DNA from: Typhlomys cinereus
Lineage: Eukaryota; Chordata; Mammalia; Rodentia; Platacanthomyidae
DNA: 64,000 bases
Direction of reading: 5' to 3'
Assembly: GCA_023101885.1 (NCBI GenBank)
Contig: JALPQD010000087.1
Location: forward strand, 6,081,016 to 6,145,015
The notes beneath the pieces are model-generated. The model was not told the DNA's origin, made no database searches, and worked only from the letters and a program-made list of their open reading frames with translations. Positions within the stretch are counted from its first letter, which is position 1, and every line of letters begins with the position of its first letter. The position numbers and the translations under genes were made by a program. Below, in pieces: positions 22,255-33,459 of this stretch.

Positions 22255-23050
22255 GTGTCTCTAGGATAGAGCTGAGTCAGAGGAGGCAGGTTTTGAATTG
22301 GGGCAGCCTTGCCTGGTAGTGGAGAGAAGAGATCTCTCCTAGACACCAGACCTTTTGGGGGCTTAGGTTTGGGCACCTCCACTATAGAGCTGGCCTAGGC
22401 TTCTCAGGCAGCAAGCCGTTCAAATGAAAGCTGATTTGAGATGATGGCCCCACATGACTGCAATCTGAACCTCACTATAGTTGGAGGACTAAGCCCCAGA
22501 CAGGAAGGAGGGCTCCCTGCCCCATCCTTGCTAGCGTTTGGAGCATGAGACGATAAGCACATGCTCCTTATCAACTCTGTGCTAGGACTTGTGCCACATT
22601 GGTCAGGGAGCTGTCACTCTCCTGCTGAACACAAGATGGCATAGGGTCTCTAGCCTGGTAAAGCAGGGAAGTGGGATTCAAACGGGTCTTAGTGACTGAT
22701 CTTGTCTAGTTGAAGGTCTGGAAAATCTCACTGCAAAGAGAAGGCTGCACAGGCGGTGTCGTAGTTAGTTAACAGACACTCCGAGTTGTGGCTCCTCCCA
22801 GTGGGCCTCCCACAGTGGTATGTTGACAAATATTTAAGAACCAGCTCTCAGAGGGGGAAATTTGTACATATAGACTGTCAATTCTCATTCTTCACTAGAG
22901 TTCTGTAAGCCTTGTGCAGAGCATCAAACACTGAAAGAATTTATAATGAACCACTGATCCCAGGGAGAAATCCAGAGTTAAGTTCCTATGAGCCTTTAGT
23001 CACATTTTCATCAGCTTATGCAATCTCCCTCTTAGCTACACGAGATTCCT
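22255..23050. other. Unique sequence with a weak MIR-like patch
   Basis: A weak antisense MIR pattern is possible at 22560-22690. Otherwise nothing is recognised. Confidence 0.35.
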
Positions 23051-23054
23051 TCCA

Positions 23055-23398
23055 AGGTCCCTACCTGGATGTACCAAACTTTGGATAGCACAAAATCCTA
23101 TGGATACCATGTTTTTCCTATGTATGTGTATCTCCGACAAATTTTAACTGATAAATTAGGTACAGTAAGAGAACTAATAATAAAAAGAATATTTATAACA
23201 ATATAATAAAAGTTGCATGATGGTAGAAGGATAGAATTATTTTTTTAAAGTCGTCCTCTAATCTCTACCATGCATACATGTGCGTACTCTCTAATAATAG
23301 CAAATGAATAAATAATGAGTAAAATATTAAAAATAAAAGTTATGTGAGTACAATCATTCTTTTTCAAAACATCTTGGTATATTGTACTTCCCCTGCTT
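23055..23398 (+). mobile_element. Pogo/Tigger-like DNA transposon, part 1
   Basis: GGATACCATGTTTTTCCTATG, TGATAAATTAGGTACAGTAAG and an AATAATAAAA...ATAATAAAAGTT stretch match what I recall of the 3' end of Tigger1/MER2-type elements. It has no transposase frame. It is split by a SINE and continues at 23565. Confidence 0.55.
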
Positions 23399-23560
23399 TT
23401 TAAAAACTATTTATTCATTTATGACAGAAAGCACACACAGATGTGTGATGGTGTACTATGGTGTACATACGGAGGTCAGAGGATAACTTTTGGAAGCCAG
23501 TTCTCTCTTTCCACCAATGTGGTCTCTGGGGATCCAACTCACAAAGAGCTATCTCACGTA
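23399..23560 (-). mobile_element. B4-like SINE inserted in the DNA transposon
   Basis: Antisense motifs GGTCAGAGGATAACTTTTGG, CCAGTTCTCTCTTTCCACC and GGGGATCCAACTC are typical of the rodent B2/B4 superfamily. A TTTTTAAAAACTATTTATT tail lies at the left. Confidence 0.6.
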
Positions 23561-23564
23561 AACC

Positions 23565-23825
23565 TTGATCTGATACCATGAGCCTTGATCTGATAACCAC
23601 AGTGGCCACTGAGTGACTATCAACCAGGCAGTGCATGAAGTCTGCATATGCTGGATGGTGAGACAAATCACATCCGGCGTGGATAAAACAGTTGGCAGGA
23701 AATGGCCTTATGTTATTCAGAAACTGATGCATTATTTATTTCTGGAACCTCTCCGTTTAAAATTTTTGAACCATGGATGATAAAGGGTAACTGAAATTTC
23801 AGAAAGCAAAATTCATTTCACCTGT
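23565..23825 (+). mobile_element. Pogo/Tigger-like DNA transposon, part 2
   Basis: TTATTTATTTCTGGAACCTC, TTTGAACCATGGATGATAAAG and GGGTAACTGAAATTTCAG resemble the terminal part of Tigger1/MER2 elements (the 'ggtaactgaaaccgcgga' region). An internal TTGATCTGATA motif is repeated nearby. Ancient and non-coding. Confidence 0.55.
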
Positions 23826-23840
23826 GTTTCTCTCTGAAGA

Positions 23841-24240
23841 TTTTTTTTTTTTGACGTTTATTGATGACTCTTTAATACTGATCTCATGGTCAAACGGCAC
23901 TAGAAGGTGTGGCCAAGTGAAGCTTACTTGACACTTGCTTTCTTTGTACGGAACATCACAGCCTTTTTATGGTTAGGAACACTACACAGTGCTTGAACAC
24001 TAAGTTTTGGGGCTACTTTAAACAGTACAATCATTAAAAAAGGCACAAAGACATGAAATATAGGGATCTAGACAAACCATGAGGCATATATTTAAGTTTG
24101 AGAGCCCTAGCAAGAAACAGAGCATCATCTCATTTAGACCAGCTGGGAGCACACAACCTCCTGACTGGGAGATGACTTAAAGGCAACCTAGTAACCATAT
24201 AGCATAAAGTATTATCAGATTTCTCACCATACCTCCTTGT
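23841..24240 (-). pseudogene. Candidate retrocopy of an mRNA 3' UTR
   Basis: On the minus strand the sequence reads as non-repetitive 3'-UTR-like DNA. It ends with a canonical AATAAA (in ATCAATAAACGTC) followed within a few bases by a 12-base A run (T run at 23841-23852). A poly(A) signal followed directly by genomic poly(A) is the signature of reverse-transcribed mRNA. There is no reading frame, so only UTR was copied, probably 5' truncated. I find no flanking direct repeat and do not name the parent gene. The right limit is uncertain. Confidence 0.5.
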
Positions 24241-24311
24241 CTGCAAATAATGAGTATGGACTACATTTCCCATGGGCACATGTGTGTCAATTTATTATAA
24301 ATTTTACTACA

Positions 24312-24605
24312 TAGGAGCTGAAGAGATGGCTCAGGGGTTAAGACTCTGTCTTGCAAGTAGGATATCCTGAGTTCGGATCCCACATCCCAAATGAAAACTC
24401 CAAATGGAACCAGCAGTGGCCCATACTTCCCACTCTGGTGGGCAGAGCCTGGGAAATCCCAGAATGAAGCAAGAAGAAGGAAGAAGGATAATTCCTGAAG
24501 TCACCCTGGTCCTCCACAGGGACATAGAGTGCCCTCTGATACACACACACACAAAATAAATAAAATATTTTAAAAATAATAAATAGTAAAATAAAATATT
24601 TAAAA
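24312..24605 (+). mobile_element. tRNA-headed SINE, sense
   Basis: Starts GGAGCTGAAGAGATGGCTCA (A-box) with GAGTTCGGATCCC (B-box). The body contains GGCAGAGCCTGGGAAATCCC and GTCCTCCACAGGGACATAG, and the tail is a short CA repeat plus AAATAAATAAAA. It is an almost full-length reference copy for the family. Confidence 0.85.
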
Positions 24606-25049
24606 AACAAAGAAACTAAAACCCCTATAACTTTTAAAAAATTTTACTACTATAAAGGTTTATAAGTGATAATCAAATACAAAATATATTCCATACAGCC
24701 AACTGAGTCTCCCAGAAAACTTGTGCAGCTTTTTATCCCATTCTTGTATTCAAAATATTGTCCCCCACATGCAATGGTTCTGGCCTGATTATTAGTTAAT
24801 ATTTTTCCTTTACATTAAGGAAGAATAGGAAACTATATATTCCAGAATGTTCCTCATTCTTCAGCATGAATGGCTCTTCGTGAATCATGAATCAGTTTTC
24901 AAATCCTGAAAGACTATCGTTCATTCTCATACTACTTATAACAGCCACAACTATGTTGCACTTCTAAATTTAATTGGTATGATCAAACTTCCTCCTTCAC
25001 ATTTCTGTGAATAGAACACAGTTCAACTTTTGTGTCAACCTCCATTTCT

Positions 25050-25345
25050 TTAATATGAGTCTGTAGGATGGAGGTTTCTGGATCACGCGGCAAAATTGGA
25101 TTTAGCATTGAAGAAACTTTTCAAGTATTTTCTGGAGCAGCCAGACCATTTCACATCGCCCTTAGCGATACACAAGAGATCTATTTGCTTCTTATTCCCA
25201 TCAGCCCTCATTAACATTATGAGTATCTAAAAAAAAAAAAAAAACTTTTAACCATGAGTGCACTGAGGTCTCCACAATACTGTTCATTTGTTATTTCCTG
25301 ATATGTGAGTCTCTGTTCATATGCCTATTTGTATCATTATCATAT
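25050..25345 (-). mobile_element. Old L1 3' fragment, antisense
   Basis: GGAGGTTTCTGGATCACGCGG, CCCATCAGCCCTCATTAACAT and CATATGCCTATTTGTATC are in the order of antisense L1 3' ends. An A run interrupts it at 25231-25246. Confidence 0.5.
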
Positions 25346-25582
25346 ATTTTTGTTTTCTTGTTTTGAGATGGGATCTCATGGAACCCATACTGTCTTTGAA
25401 TTTGCTGGGCAGTCAAAGATAACCTTGAATCTGAGTTCTCCAGCCTCCCTGTCTTCTGTTCCCGGGCTGGGATTGTACTTGAATATTACCACACCCAGTT
25501 TATGTGTCACTGGAGATGGAACCCAGGGCTTTGTGATGCTAGCTAAGCACTTTGCCAATTGGGTGAAATTCCCAGCCTTATA
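25346..25582 (-). mobile_element. ID-B1 composite SINE (RSINE1/B4-like), antisense
   Basis: The left half is antisense B1 (TTTTGAGATGGGATCTCATGG, TGGGATTGTACTTG). The right half is an antisense ID-like tRNA head (GATGGAACCCAGGGCTTTGTG, TAGCTAAGCACTTTGCC). Confidence 0.7.
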
Positions 25583-26537
25583 CTGGTTTTCTAATATCTC
25601 TTAATTAATTGTAGGTCCATATACTTTAGTTTTTAATAGCTCTGTGTAATCAGTAGCTCAGAAATTTCTTGAAAATGTAACAGCTACCAAGCCAGAAAAG
25701 GCTCTCTCTGCTCTGTTTCTGGTTCCGTTCCTTTTCTGTCATCTCTGACTCTCTCAGCAGGCATTTCCTGAAGAGACACAGCTCTGTCCAGGGTCCCTTG
25801 GGGCCTCAGCACCTCGGCCCAGTGGCAGCTGAAACTTTGACCTTCCTAGGCCCAAGGTGCCCTCTGTTTCCTCAGGTGCCTCGACCCCATGGTGCTAGGC
25901 TCCCACTGCCCCTGCAGGCTGAGCGACCGACATGGTGGCTGTTTCTGATTCTTTGGGTCATTCTCAAGCATAACGCCACATTGTCACACATAGTATCAGT
26001 GCAGAAACGTCCCAAGGAAGAGAGAGAACGTCACAGAGATCCTTTCCCTGGCTGGACGGCCTCCGCATGCTCTGACTGAGTCTAATGACTTTCTTCGAGC
26101 CCAGACAGTCATCTTGTCAAGCAATGGCCTGCGTCACCACACGTTCAGGTGCACTCGCCCTCCTTCCTCCACCCTCTTCCCTTCAGTCTGGCTCCCCTGG
26201 GATTGCTGTCCAAAGTGCTTGCAATAACCTTTTGTCTCAGGCTCAGTGTTCTAGGGCCTCCAGCTGAAACATCTAACTCTAAGCTGGTGTTTATAAACTC
26301 TTCACCCGTTGCCTTCTGGGCATGTCGTACCCAAAACCAACCCTTCCAAGCTCGCATCCTGTGACCTTCCAGCCAATCTCCCATCAGGTCCCACCATGTT
26401 TGTCTTTAGCAATTCAGGCTGCTCCTTTCACACAGACTTTTCCTTCTTTACTCCCAACATGTAAGCGCATGGGCACACATGTAGACATTCCAAAATCCTT
26501 ACATACATGTACACTCACGGATACATGCTTATAAAAG

Positions 26538-26539
<2 letters not shown>

Positions 26540-26571
<32 letters not shown>
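26540..26571. repeat. (CA)n microsatellite
   Basis: About 16 perfect CA units. Confidence 0.95.
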
Positions 26572-26573
<2 letters not shown>

Positions 26574-26679
26574 TGTAGAAGATACCTTGTCTTCTCATGT
26601 TCAGTTCCTGCTGCCCAAAGCAGCACTTTCCCCATAGAGGTCCTTCTGATACTTTGAGCCAACTGATCTCCACATGTAT

Positions 26680-26686
26680 GTGGTGT

Positions 26687-26742
<56 letters not shown>

Positions 26743-26970
26743 GGGCACTTGAGAGTGTATGTCTATGGAGGTCCAAGGGTTACATGAGGAATCATTTTGG
26801 ATTGTTCTACCTCTTTATTGCTTTGCTCTGGAGTTCCCCAAGCTCCCCCTTCCAGAGTCAGGCCCCCACTTTTTCCACTTGTCATTTTTACGTGGCATCT
26901 GGGGATACTAATTTAGGTCCTTTTTGCTTGCAAGGCAGAAGCTTTAACCCCCGAGCCATTTCCCAGCCCC
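26680..26970 (-). mobile_element. tRNA-headed SINE with (TG)n tail, antisense
   Basis: A TG microsatellite (26682-26740) forms the tail. The body shows antisense GGTCCAAGGGTTACATGAGG and TTTGCTCTGGAGTTCCCC, and the head ends near GAGCCATTTCCCAGCCCC. Confidence 0.8.
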
Positions 26971-26974
26971 TCAT

Positions 26975-27805
26975 GATGACATTTTGAAGCTCACATCATA
27001 CATCAGTGTTAACTCGTTCAACCATGTCTTAAAAACAGCAACTCTTGGATTTAAAATAGTTTAGGATTCTATTCCAGCATACACTCCAGATTCCCTTGAG
27101 AAGACACAGGGTCTCAGCCCTTCCTATCTCCTCCTGTCTTCCTGTCTCTTGTCTTTATGTCCTCTCCAATCCCTAGTGGCCAAGACTTCTCTTAGTTCCT
27201 CCAATACCCTTTTTCTGCCTGGAATTTTGTTCCCACGCTCTTTGTCTAGATAATGAATAGTTATCTCATGGGTTTTAACTTGAACATCCCTTCTGCGGTG
27301 TATCTCTCCAATGTATCCTTAGCCCAAAACTAGGGAGTGTGTGTGTGGGGGGGAGAGAGGGTGTCTCTGCTTTTTTCCATAACATTCAGCACGGCTGAAA
27401 TGAAGCATATCGTCCCTGACGACAGCAATTATGTGAGGTAAAGGTGTCTGTCTCATATGGCATCATAATATGGAATTCAACACATATGAGCATGACTCTT
27501 GGCTCTCAGTGCTTGTGAATGAACAAGTAATTAAGTTTCCATTGTCTTGACAGCTGGTGAAGAGTGAGGAGCTTGAGGGCAGGTAAAATAATGGAAGCTT
27601 TCAAGTCTTCTTCACGTGCCTGTGATTTTGTATTAACACTAGATTGGAGCTTTAAGCTGCATGTTGAATTTTAATTTTCAAAACACTATCATTATTATTA
27701 AATTCAAGAAGAACACGCATCACTACATTATGCCATACACACATTATGCTAAACACTAGGTTGTATACAAAAATCATTTAATGTAGATTCAAATGTTAAA
27801 AAAAA
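26975..27805. other. Unique sequence
   Basis: A G-rich patch lies near 27346. No exon or repeat is identified. Confidence 0.4.
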
Positions 27806-27807
27806 GT

Positions 27808-27975
27808 TATTGATGGAGAGATAGCTCAGTAGGGGAGGTGCCTATTTGCAGATCTGGAGATGTGATTTGGACCCTAGAGGCCCACAAGGTAGAAGTAGAG
27901 AAGTAGCTTCTGACTTCTACTCATGTACTATGCATATGTATTCTCTATCTCCCTTTCATAAATAATAAACAAAAA
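27808..27975 (+). mobile_element. B2/B4-like SINE
   Basis: The head TGGAGAGATAGCTCAGTAGG, then AGGCCCACAAGGTAGAAG and an AATAATAAAC tail. Confidence 0.6.
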
Positions 27976-28108
27976 AGTCATTAATAAAGTTTCAAAGAGT
28001 TACTGTAGTTTTACATCTGAAAAGTAAACAAATCTTAAACAGAATACAAAAGCACCAGTCCTAAAGGAGATTCGATATATCAGAAATACTTTATAGTTGA
28101 TAACTTTT

Positions 28109-28534
28109 GTGTTAATGAGGCACAGGTATCGACTTGACAATTGAAGGCTAAGGTTTTCGGCTAAGGTTTCTGTGAAAAGTTGATAATTAAGATAAAAGCT
28201 AGCCAAGCCAGTAGGAGATTGTATAATTGATGTGGAAGGCTCCAGCCCACAGTGGGTAGGACTATGTCTTGGGCAGGTAAGTAAGATGGAAAGGACTAGC
28301 TCAGTCGGTTGGCATGTTTTGGCAGACTTGCAGACCCGTAAGTGAGAGGTTTGCACCTCTCTTAGCCATTCCTGTGGTTATGGTATCGCCAGTTTCCTCG
28401 GCTCCTGCTGTTGGTATGGACTCTTCTGCCAAGCTAGACTGTGGGCTGTAACTAGATTCACAAACAGAAATAGACCCTTTGTTTCTCTAAGTTATTTGGT
28501 TGTATATTAATCAGTAACACAAGAGAAACTATGA
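28109..28534 (+). mobile_element. MaLR-related LTR, TATCAACTTGA family
   Basis: It begins TGTGTTAATGAGGCACAGG followed by TATCGACTTGACAATTG. Shared blocks include GGCTCCAGCCCACAGTGGG, CTCTCTTAGCCATTCCTGTG and GCTGTTGGTATGGACTCTTC. It ends CAGTAACACAAGAGAAACT. It is a solo LTR, closely related to the pair bounding 38965-40900. Confidence 0.75.
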
Positions 28535-29069
28535 CTCCATCTATTCATCAAAGCTTACTGATGGAAGTAACACATTTTGCTCCTTGTGTGAGTCTGGAGG
28601 GTGCACGGACTCAGATGTGCAGATCATTGTAGAATACGGTGCTGGTTGGGGTCAAGTCATCTGGAGGTCACTGGCTAGAACATCCAAGGCGGCTCGTTCA
28701 CGGGGTTGGTAAGTTAGTTCTGGTTCAGGTAGGGCTGTTGACTCGGGAACTTCCCCCGCCCAAGGAGAATGGGTTTCTTATCACTTGGCACCTCAAGAGC
28801 AGCTATCCCAAGAACAAGTCTAAGAAGAATAGGCAGACTCTGTGATTGGTCTCAAAAGCTAAGCCCAGAACTGTGCAGATTCCCCTTCGAAGCCTTTCAT
28901 TGGTTAGGCACTCCTAGGGAAAGCCTAGATTCAAGAGATTCCAAAACATCCAGTGGGGAGAGTGGAAAGGACTTCACATCTAGGGGTAATGGACCATGGC
29001 ACCCCAAAAGTCAAACCAGAAGAAGAACTTTTCAAAGCATGTATTATAACTGATGTCCTCCTGATAGAG

Positions 29070-29205
29070 ATGTGTACCCAGCACAGTGTCACATGCCTGC
29101 AATCCCAGCATGCAGGAGGTCAGGGCAAGAGGATCTCAAGCTCATGGCCAGTGTGGTGTACAAATTGAGACTGTCTCAAGAATTGAAAGAAAGAAAAATA
29201 ACAAA
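29070..29205 (+). mobile_element. B1-like SINE
   Basis: CACATGCCTGCAATCCCAGC, then GGAGGTCAGGGCAAGAGGATC and a GACTGTCTCAAGAATTG...AAAGAAAAATAA tail: a full-length monomeric 7SL-derived B1. Confidence 0.8.
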
Positions 29206-29299
29206 GGGGACAGGGCAGGATTTGGACAGGGAGAGTGCCATGTGCTGGCGAAGGTAGACCCCTGTAACCAATGACCAATGGCACATGGCCAGAAGCTAG

Positions 29300-29500
29300 G
29301 GAGGAGACAGGAGAGAGAGAGAGAGAGAAAGAGAGGGAGAGAGAGAGAGCATGGTACCACGGGACACGTGTGGAAGTCAGAAGACAGATCTCGAAAGTCG
29401 TTTTTCTCCTTCTGCCATGTGGACTCCGAGGATTATTCTCAGGTCTCCAGGTTTTCAAACAGAACTCTTTACCCACCAAGCCACCTTGCCATCTCAGAAC
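29300..29500 (-). mobile_element. B4-like SINE with (GA)n tail, antisense
   Basis: A GA tract (about 29309-29350) is followed by antisense motifs GTGGAAGTCAGAAGAC, TTTTTCTCCTTCTGCCATG and TCAGGTCTCCAGG, ending CACCTTGCCATCTC. Confidence 0.65.
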
Positions 29501-29868
29501 CTTCATCTGAGACTCCAGGATCCACAACCAGGAAACAGTAAGTTCCTGTCATGTAGGTCACTCAGGCTGCCTTAGTAACGGAATACACTGTAAAAAGAAA
29601 GTGTAAAAAGCAATAAGAAAAAGACAATACATAGGTAGCAAGTACTTTACGAAAGTTCATATATATATCTCCATGGTAGGGCACTTTCCTAATGTGTACA
29701 AAACCCTAAGCCCAATTTCAGTACAAAAAAATAGAAATAAAGTCTTAAAATATAAAAATGAATAAAAATAAATTGCATAAGATGCGTTCAATATGGTTAG
29801 TTACTAGGAAAATGGAAACTAAGCCTCAATAAGATAACATGAGTTCCTTTCAAAATATGTATTTTAGG

Positions 29869-30040
29869 GGCTGAAGAGGTAGCTCAGGGGTTAAGTCTCT
29901 ACCTTGCAGGAGGAAGGTCCTGAGTTTGGATCCTAGATCCCATGTATAGACATCGGGCGGAAGTGGGGGCAGCCTATGTTTCTAGTCCTGGTAGGGAGGA
30001 GCCTGTGAATCCTGGGGCACAGTAAACAAGGAGGAGGAGG
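29869..30040 (+). mobile_element. tRNA-headed SINE, 3' truncated
   Basis: Head GGGGCTGAAGAGGTAGCTCA and the GAGTTTGGATCCTAGATCCC block are present. The element stops after CACAGTAAACAAGGAGGAGG, where the next SINE head starts directly, so the second copy may have inserted into the first. Confidence 0.75.
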
Positions 30041-30041
30041 A

Positions 30042-30380
30042 ATGGCTTGGAGAGATGGCTCAGGAGTTAAGGCTCTGCCTCACAAGCAGAAGGTCCTCAA
30101 TTCAGATCTTGGGTTCTATGTAAAAAAAGGCAGGAGAAAACTGTGGTAGCCTGCACTTCCAACTCTGATAGGCAGAACCTGGGAAATCCCAGAGCAAAGC
30201 AAAAAGGAGGTAGAAGCATTTCAGGATGATTCCTGGAGTCACCCTTGATCCTCCACAGGGACACATAGTGCTTTGTGACACACATATATGAAAGAAAGGA
30301 AGGAAGGAAGGAAGGAAGGAAGGAAGGAAGGAAGGAAGGAAGGAAGGAAGGAAGGAAGGAAGGAAGGAAGGAAGGATGGA
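30042..30380 (+). mobile_element. tRNA-headed SINE with (AAGG)n tail
   Basis: Head TGGCTTGGAGAGATGGCTCA, body GGCAGAACCTGGGAAATCCC and CCTCCACAGGGACACATAG, then an (AAGG)n tract of about 80 bp (30295-30376). Confidence 0.85.
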
Positions 30381-30406
30381 TTTAAAAAAAGAATAAAAAA
30401 ATGTTG

Positions 30407-30600
30407 AAAAATGGATGGCAACAGGGCTCTGCAAGTAAGATGCTGCTTACAGAGCTGACTAACCTGAGTTCGATCCCCAGAAGCCCACATGGTAGAAGGA
30501 GAGAAATGATTTCTGAAAGTTGTCCTCTGACTACCACCTGTGCACGCACGCTGTCTCACTCCTCTTTTTTAAATAAATAAATAACTTTTAAATAATTGAT
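30407..30600 (+). mobile_element. B2/B4-like SINE
   Basis: GAGTTCGATCCCCAGAAGCCC (B box), GTTGTCCTCTGACTACCAC and an AAATAAATAAATAAC tail. Confidence 0.7.
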
Positions 30601-30606
30601 GACATG

Positions 30607-30865
30607 GGGCTGGGAATATGGCGCAGAGGTTAAAGCCTTTGCCTGAGTTTGGATCCCCAGATCCCACATAAAAAATGCTGGGTAAATATGGCAGCAGCCT
30701 GTAATTCCTGCCCTAGAAGGTAGGTCTGGGAAACTCCACAGTGAAGCGATAAGGAGGTAGAACAATCCAGGATGCTTCCCACAGTCACCCTTGGACCTTC
30801 ACAGGCACACACACTCAACTGCCCTCTTGTTCACATACCCCCCACATACACATATACATATGCAA
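30607..30865 (+). mobile_element. tRNA-headed SINE
   Basis: Head GGGCTGGGAATATGGCGCAG, GGATCCCCAGATCCCACAT and the AAGGAGGTAGAACAATCCAGG block. Part of the head between the A and B boxes is deleted. Confidence 0.8.
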
Positions 30866-31047
30866 AAATATTGATAATATGAACAATTGGCAGAAATATA
30901 AGATGTAGAGCAACCATAACTCGTAATCATTGCTCCAAGTATTGTAATGTTTAGTGCAACCACCTGGGAAAGCTGCCAGTATCTACTAAACCTGAACACA
31001 TAGGTCCCCACGATCCACAAGTACTTCTCTTAAGTACTGTGTATACA

Positions 31048-31262
31048 GGAGGCTGGGGATGTGGATCAGTTGTCAGAGTGCTCACCTAGCATACACAGAG
31101 TACTGAGTTCAGTCCCCAGCACTACATAGAGAGGGTATGGTGGCCCCATGTAATTAAGCACCCAGGAGGTGTGCAAGAGGGTTGGGTTTGGGTCATCTTC
31201 CACCATATGAGTTTAAGATCAGCCTTAGATACATGAGACTAAAAAAAAAAAAAAAAAACCTG
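31048..31262 (+). mobile_element. ID-B1 composite SINE with poly(A)
   Basis: The ID-like head GGCTGGGGATGTGGATCAG with GAGTTCAGTCCCCAGCAC is joined to a degenerate B1 (GGGTATGGTGGCC, AGATCAGCCTTAGATACATG) and ends in an 18-base A run near 31242. Confidence 0.75.
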
Positions 31263-31466
31263 GAGAGACTTTTAAGAAATAAATAAGCAATCACATTGTA
31301 ATCACGAATGGATATAGCAGTACTATACATTCCATTCATAATTTCCCTAAAATGAAAATTATTTAAATTCCTATTCATTGTTGAATGGAAAAATAAACTG
31401 TAAGATAGTCAATTAGCAATGAAAATGTGTATAGTCAGTGAAATACCATATGACAGCTAAAACGAA

Positions 31467-31682
31467 CTAGGACTGGAGATGCTGTCTCACAAGCAGAAGG
31501 GTCTGAGTTCAGATCCTAGGGTCCATATAAATACATCAGAAGGAAACAGCTGCGGCCTGCACTTTGGCCCTGGTGGGCAGAGCCTGGGAAATCCCAGAGC
31601 AAAACAAGAAGGGGGGTAGAAGCAATCCAGAATTATTCCTGAAGTCATCCTTAGTCTCCACAAGGACACGTGGTCCCCTCTG

Positions 31683-31726
<44 letters not shown>

Positions 31727-31752
31727 TAAATAAATAAATACATAATAAAATT
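31467..31752 (+). mobile_element. tRNA-headed SINE with (CA)n tail
   Basis: Body motifs GGGCAGAGCCTGGGAAATCC and GGGGGGTAGAAGCAATCCAG. The CA tail is at 31685-31722, then AATAAATAAATAAATAC. The A-box region is shortened. Confidence 0.8.
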
Positions 31753-31754
31753 TT

Positions 31755-32565
31755 TAAATGAACTAGTACTTCATACAACATAGACAATTCTCACTGAGTG
31801 AATGATAAATACAAATTGTGAAGAGTACAGACTATACAAATTCATTTATGTATATTCAAACCTGCAAAATCTTTGGGCAAGGGAGGGTGGGAAGTGGCTT
31901 AGAGGGGAGCTTGGGAGTGGCAGTATTCTGATTTTGTAATCTGGGTTGATATCACAAGATAGAGTTACTTTGTAAAAACTCATGGAATTACTTCTTTATT
32001 ATTTATGCATTTTATCTTTGTATCAAGGTTCAATGTAAAATTTTAATCTAAAAATTAAGTAAACATATTTCAATATGAGAGAATCTCTATCATCAGATAA
32101 CTGGAAAGCCTAATATTGCTTTTTTTCATCTGTAATGATGTATATGTATGCTCTACTGACGAGTGAAGAGGTTGTAAGTTTTTATAATTAAGCAGCTCTC
32201 CTTTGTATACCAAGCACCTGATCCTGATCAATACATTAAAGTTGGTTCTAACAGTACAGGTAGAAACATATTGAGCAAGGAATCTGACATTCAAATGGGA
32301 GGCACAGTGACCCATCAAATAAAGCAAGTCATCCATCACCTTACTTTCATCTTCGCATGGTTGGCATTGATCCCTCTATCCTCACTGCACTTGCAATTTC
32401 TCTCTCTTTCTCTCTCTCTCTCTGTCTTTCTCTCTGTCTCTCTCCGTCCTTCGGTCCAGGTGATCTTAGGACAGCATTCTCCGTATAGGGCACTAGCTAG
32501 CTACACCCTGAATTGATCCAGGTATCATCTGACATGTTGACGGTATTTCTGTTCTTGGGTAATTC
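31755..32565. other. Unique AT-rich sequence with a CT tract
   Basis: A CT-rich simple repeat lies at about 32399-32450. No gene or transposon is recognised. Confidence 0.4.
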
Positions 32566-32567
32566 CC

Positions 32568-33290
32568 TGATGTGGGCTAGACCCAGTGACCCCCATAAGG
32601 CAGGATTAGAGCAGCCATGCTGGGATGGGTCTCTCAAGGTCTTTGGAATTCCTGAAGGTCATCCCCCACTGCTGCAATCACCCTGAAGGAACACTCCTGC
32701 TGAGGAACTGACTCCTCCCAGAGATAAGATGGCCAACTTCCCCATGAAGTGATTATGGAGATGAGCTCTCCATATCAAACAACTTGATCTCTAGCCCAGT
32801 GGGCCCAAGAGCAACTGGGTTGGGCCCCGATGGGAATTAACCAATGGGAAAAAGCCAGTTTCCCCGGGTTTGTCTAGGTGTATAAATATACCTAGCTCTG
32901 GCAACCATCTTTGGCAATCTAGCCCTTCATGGCGCTCCAGTGCCATGAGTCCGTTTCCAGCTGCCTACTTCTCTTGGAGGCAATCTAGCCCCTCATGGCG
33001 CTCCAGTGCCATGAGTCCGTTTCCAGCTGCCTACTTCTCTTGGAGGCTCCCTAGCCCCTCATGGCGCTCCAGTGCCATGTTTCTTGTTCCTTGCTCCTCA
33101 TGAATTCCATACCTAGGAACCGTGAGTTCTCATGGGCTCCCTAGCCCCTCATGACACTCCACATCTGGAGTCCATGAGTTCCAACCTTTCTCTTCTCTAA
33201 TAAACTCTACCTTAATCCTCTACACGTGTTCTGGTTTCAATCTTCGACTCCAGAACACAAGAACCCTACGACAGACATTGGGACGGTCAA
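32568..33290 (+). mobile_element. ERV-type solo LTR, ~0.7 kb
   Basis: Starting near TGATGTGGGCTAGACCC, it has a TATA-like TATAAATATA at 32881, a poly(A) signal AATAAA near 33200 and a downstream TCTGGTTTCAATCTTCG region, the U3-R-U5 order of an LTR. CCAATGGGAA near 32841 resembles a CCAAT box. A 66-bp tandem repeat lies between TATA and poly(A) signal. No gag, pol or env frame follows, so it is a solo LTR. The exact family is unknown to me. Confidence 0.65.
32914..33110 (+). repeat. 66-bp tandem repeat, ~3 copies, inside the LTR
   Basis: Units start at about 32914, 32980 and 33046, each with CTAGCCC(C/T)TCATGGCGCTCC and, in the first two, GAGTCCGTTTCCAGC. A fourth, diverged start occurs near 33136. 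The period is a multiple of three, which explains the repetitive open frame across it; I do not regard that frame as a gene. Confidence 0.9.
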
Positions 33291-33459
33291 GACCGTTTCC
33301 CTGCAACACCCAAAACAGCTAGAAGATGAGACCTGGTTGCAAAAGTCTGGCCTGTTTGGGTTGCCTCTTCTCTCATTCTCAGTTAAGACTAACTTGAATG
33401 CAGTTCCAACGTCTTGCCTTGTTGCTAACAGTCCTGAGTGGCTCTGAGACCTGTCACAG

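Noticed and set aside
32870..33103. Repetitive 77-codon frame (PSWRSSAM units)
   Set aside because: It follows from a 66-bp tandem repeat in an LTR whose period is divisible by three; there is no start or regulatory context for translation.
32914..33110. Possible CRISPR-like array
   Set aside because: The units are contiguous tandem repeats without unique spacers, in a mammalian LTR.
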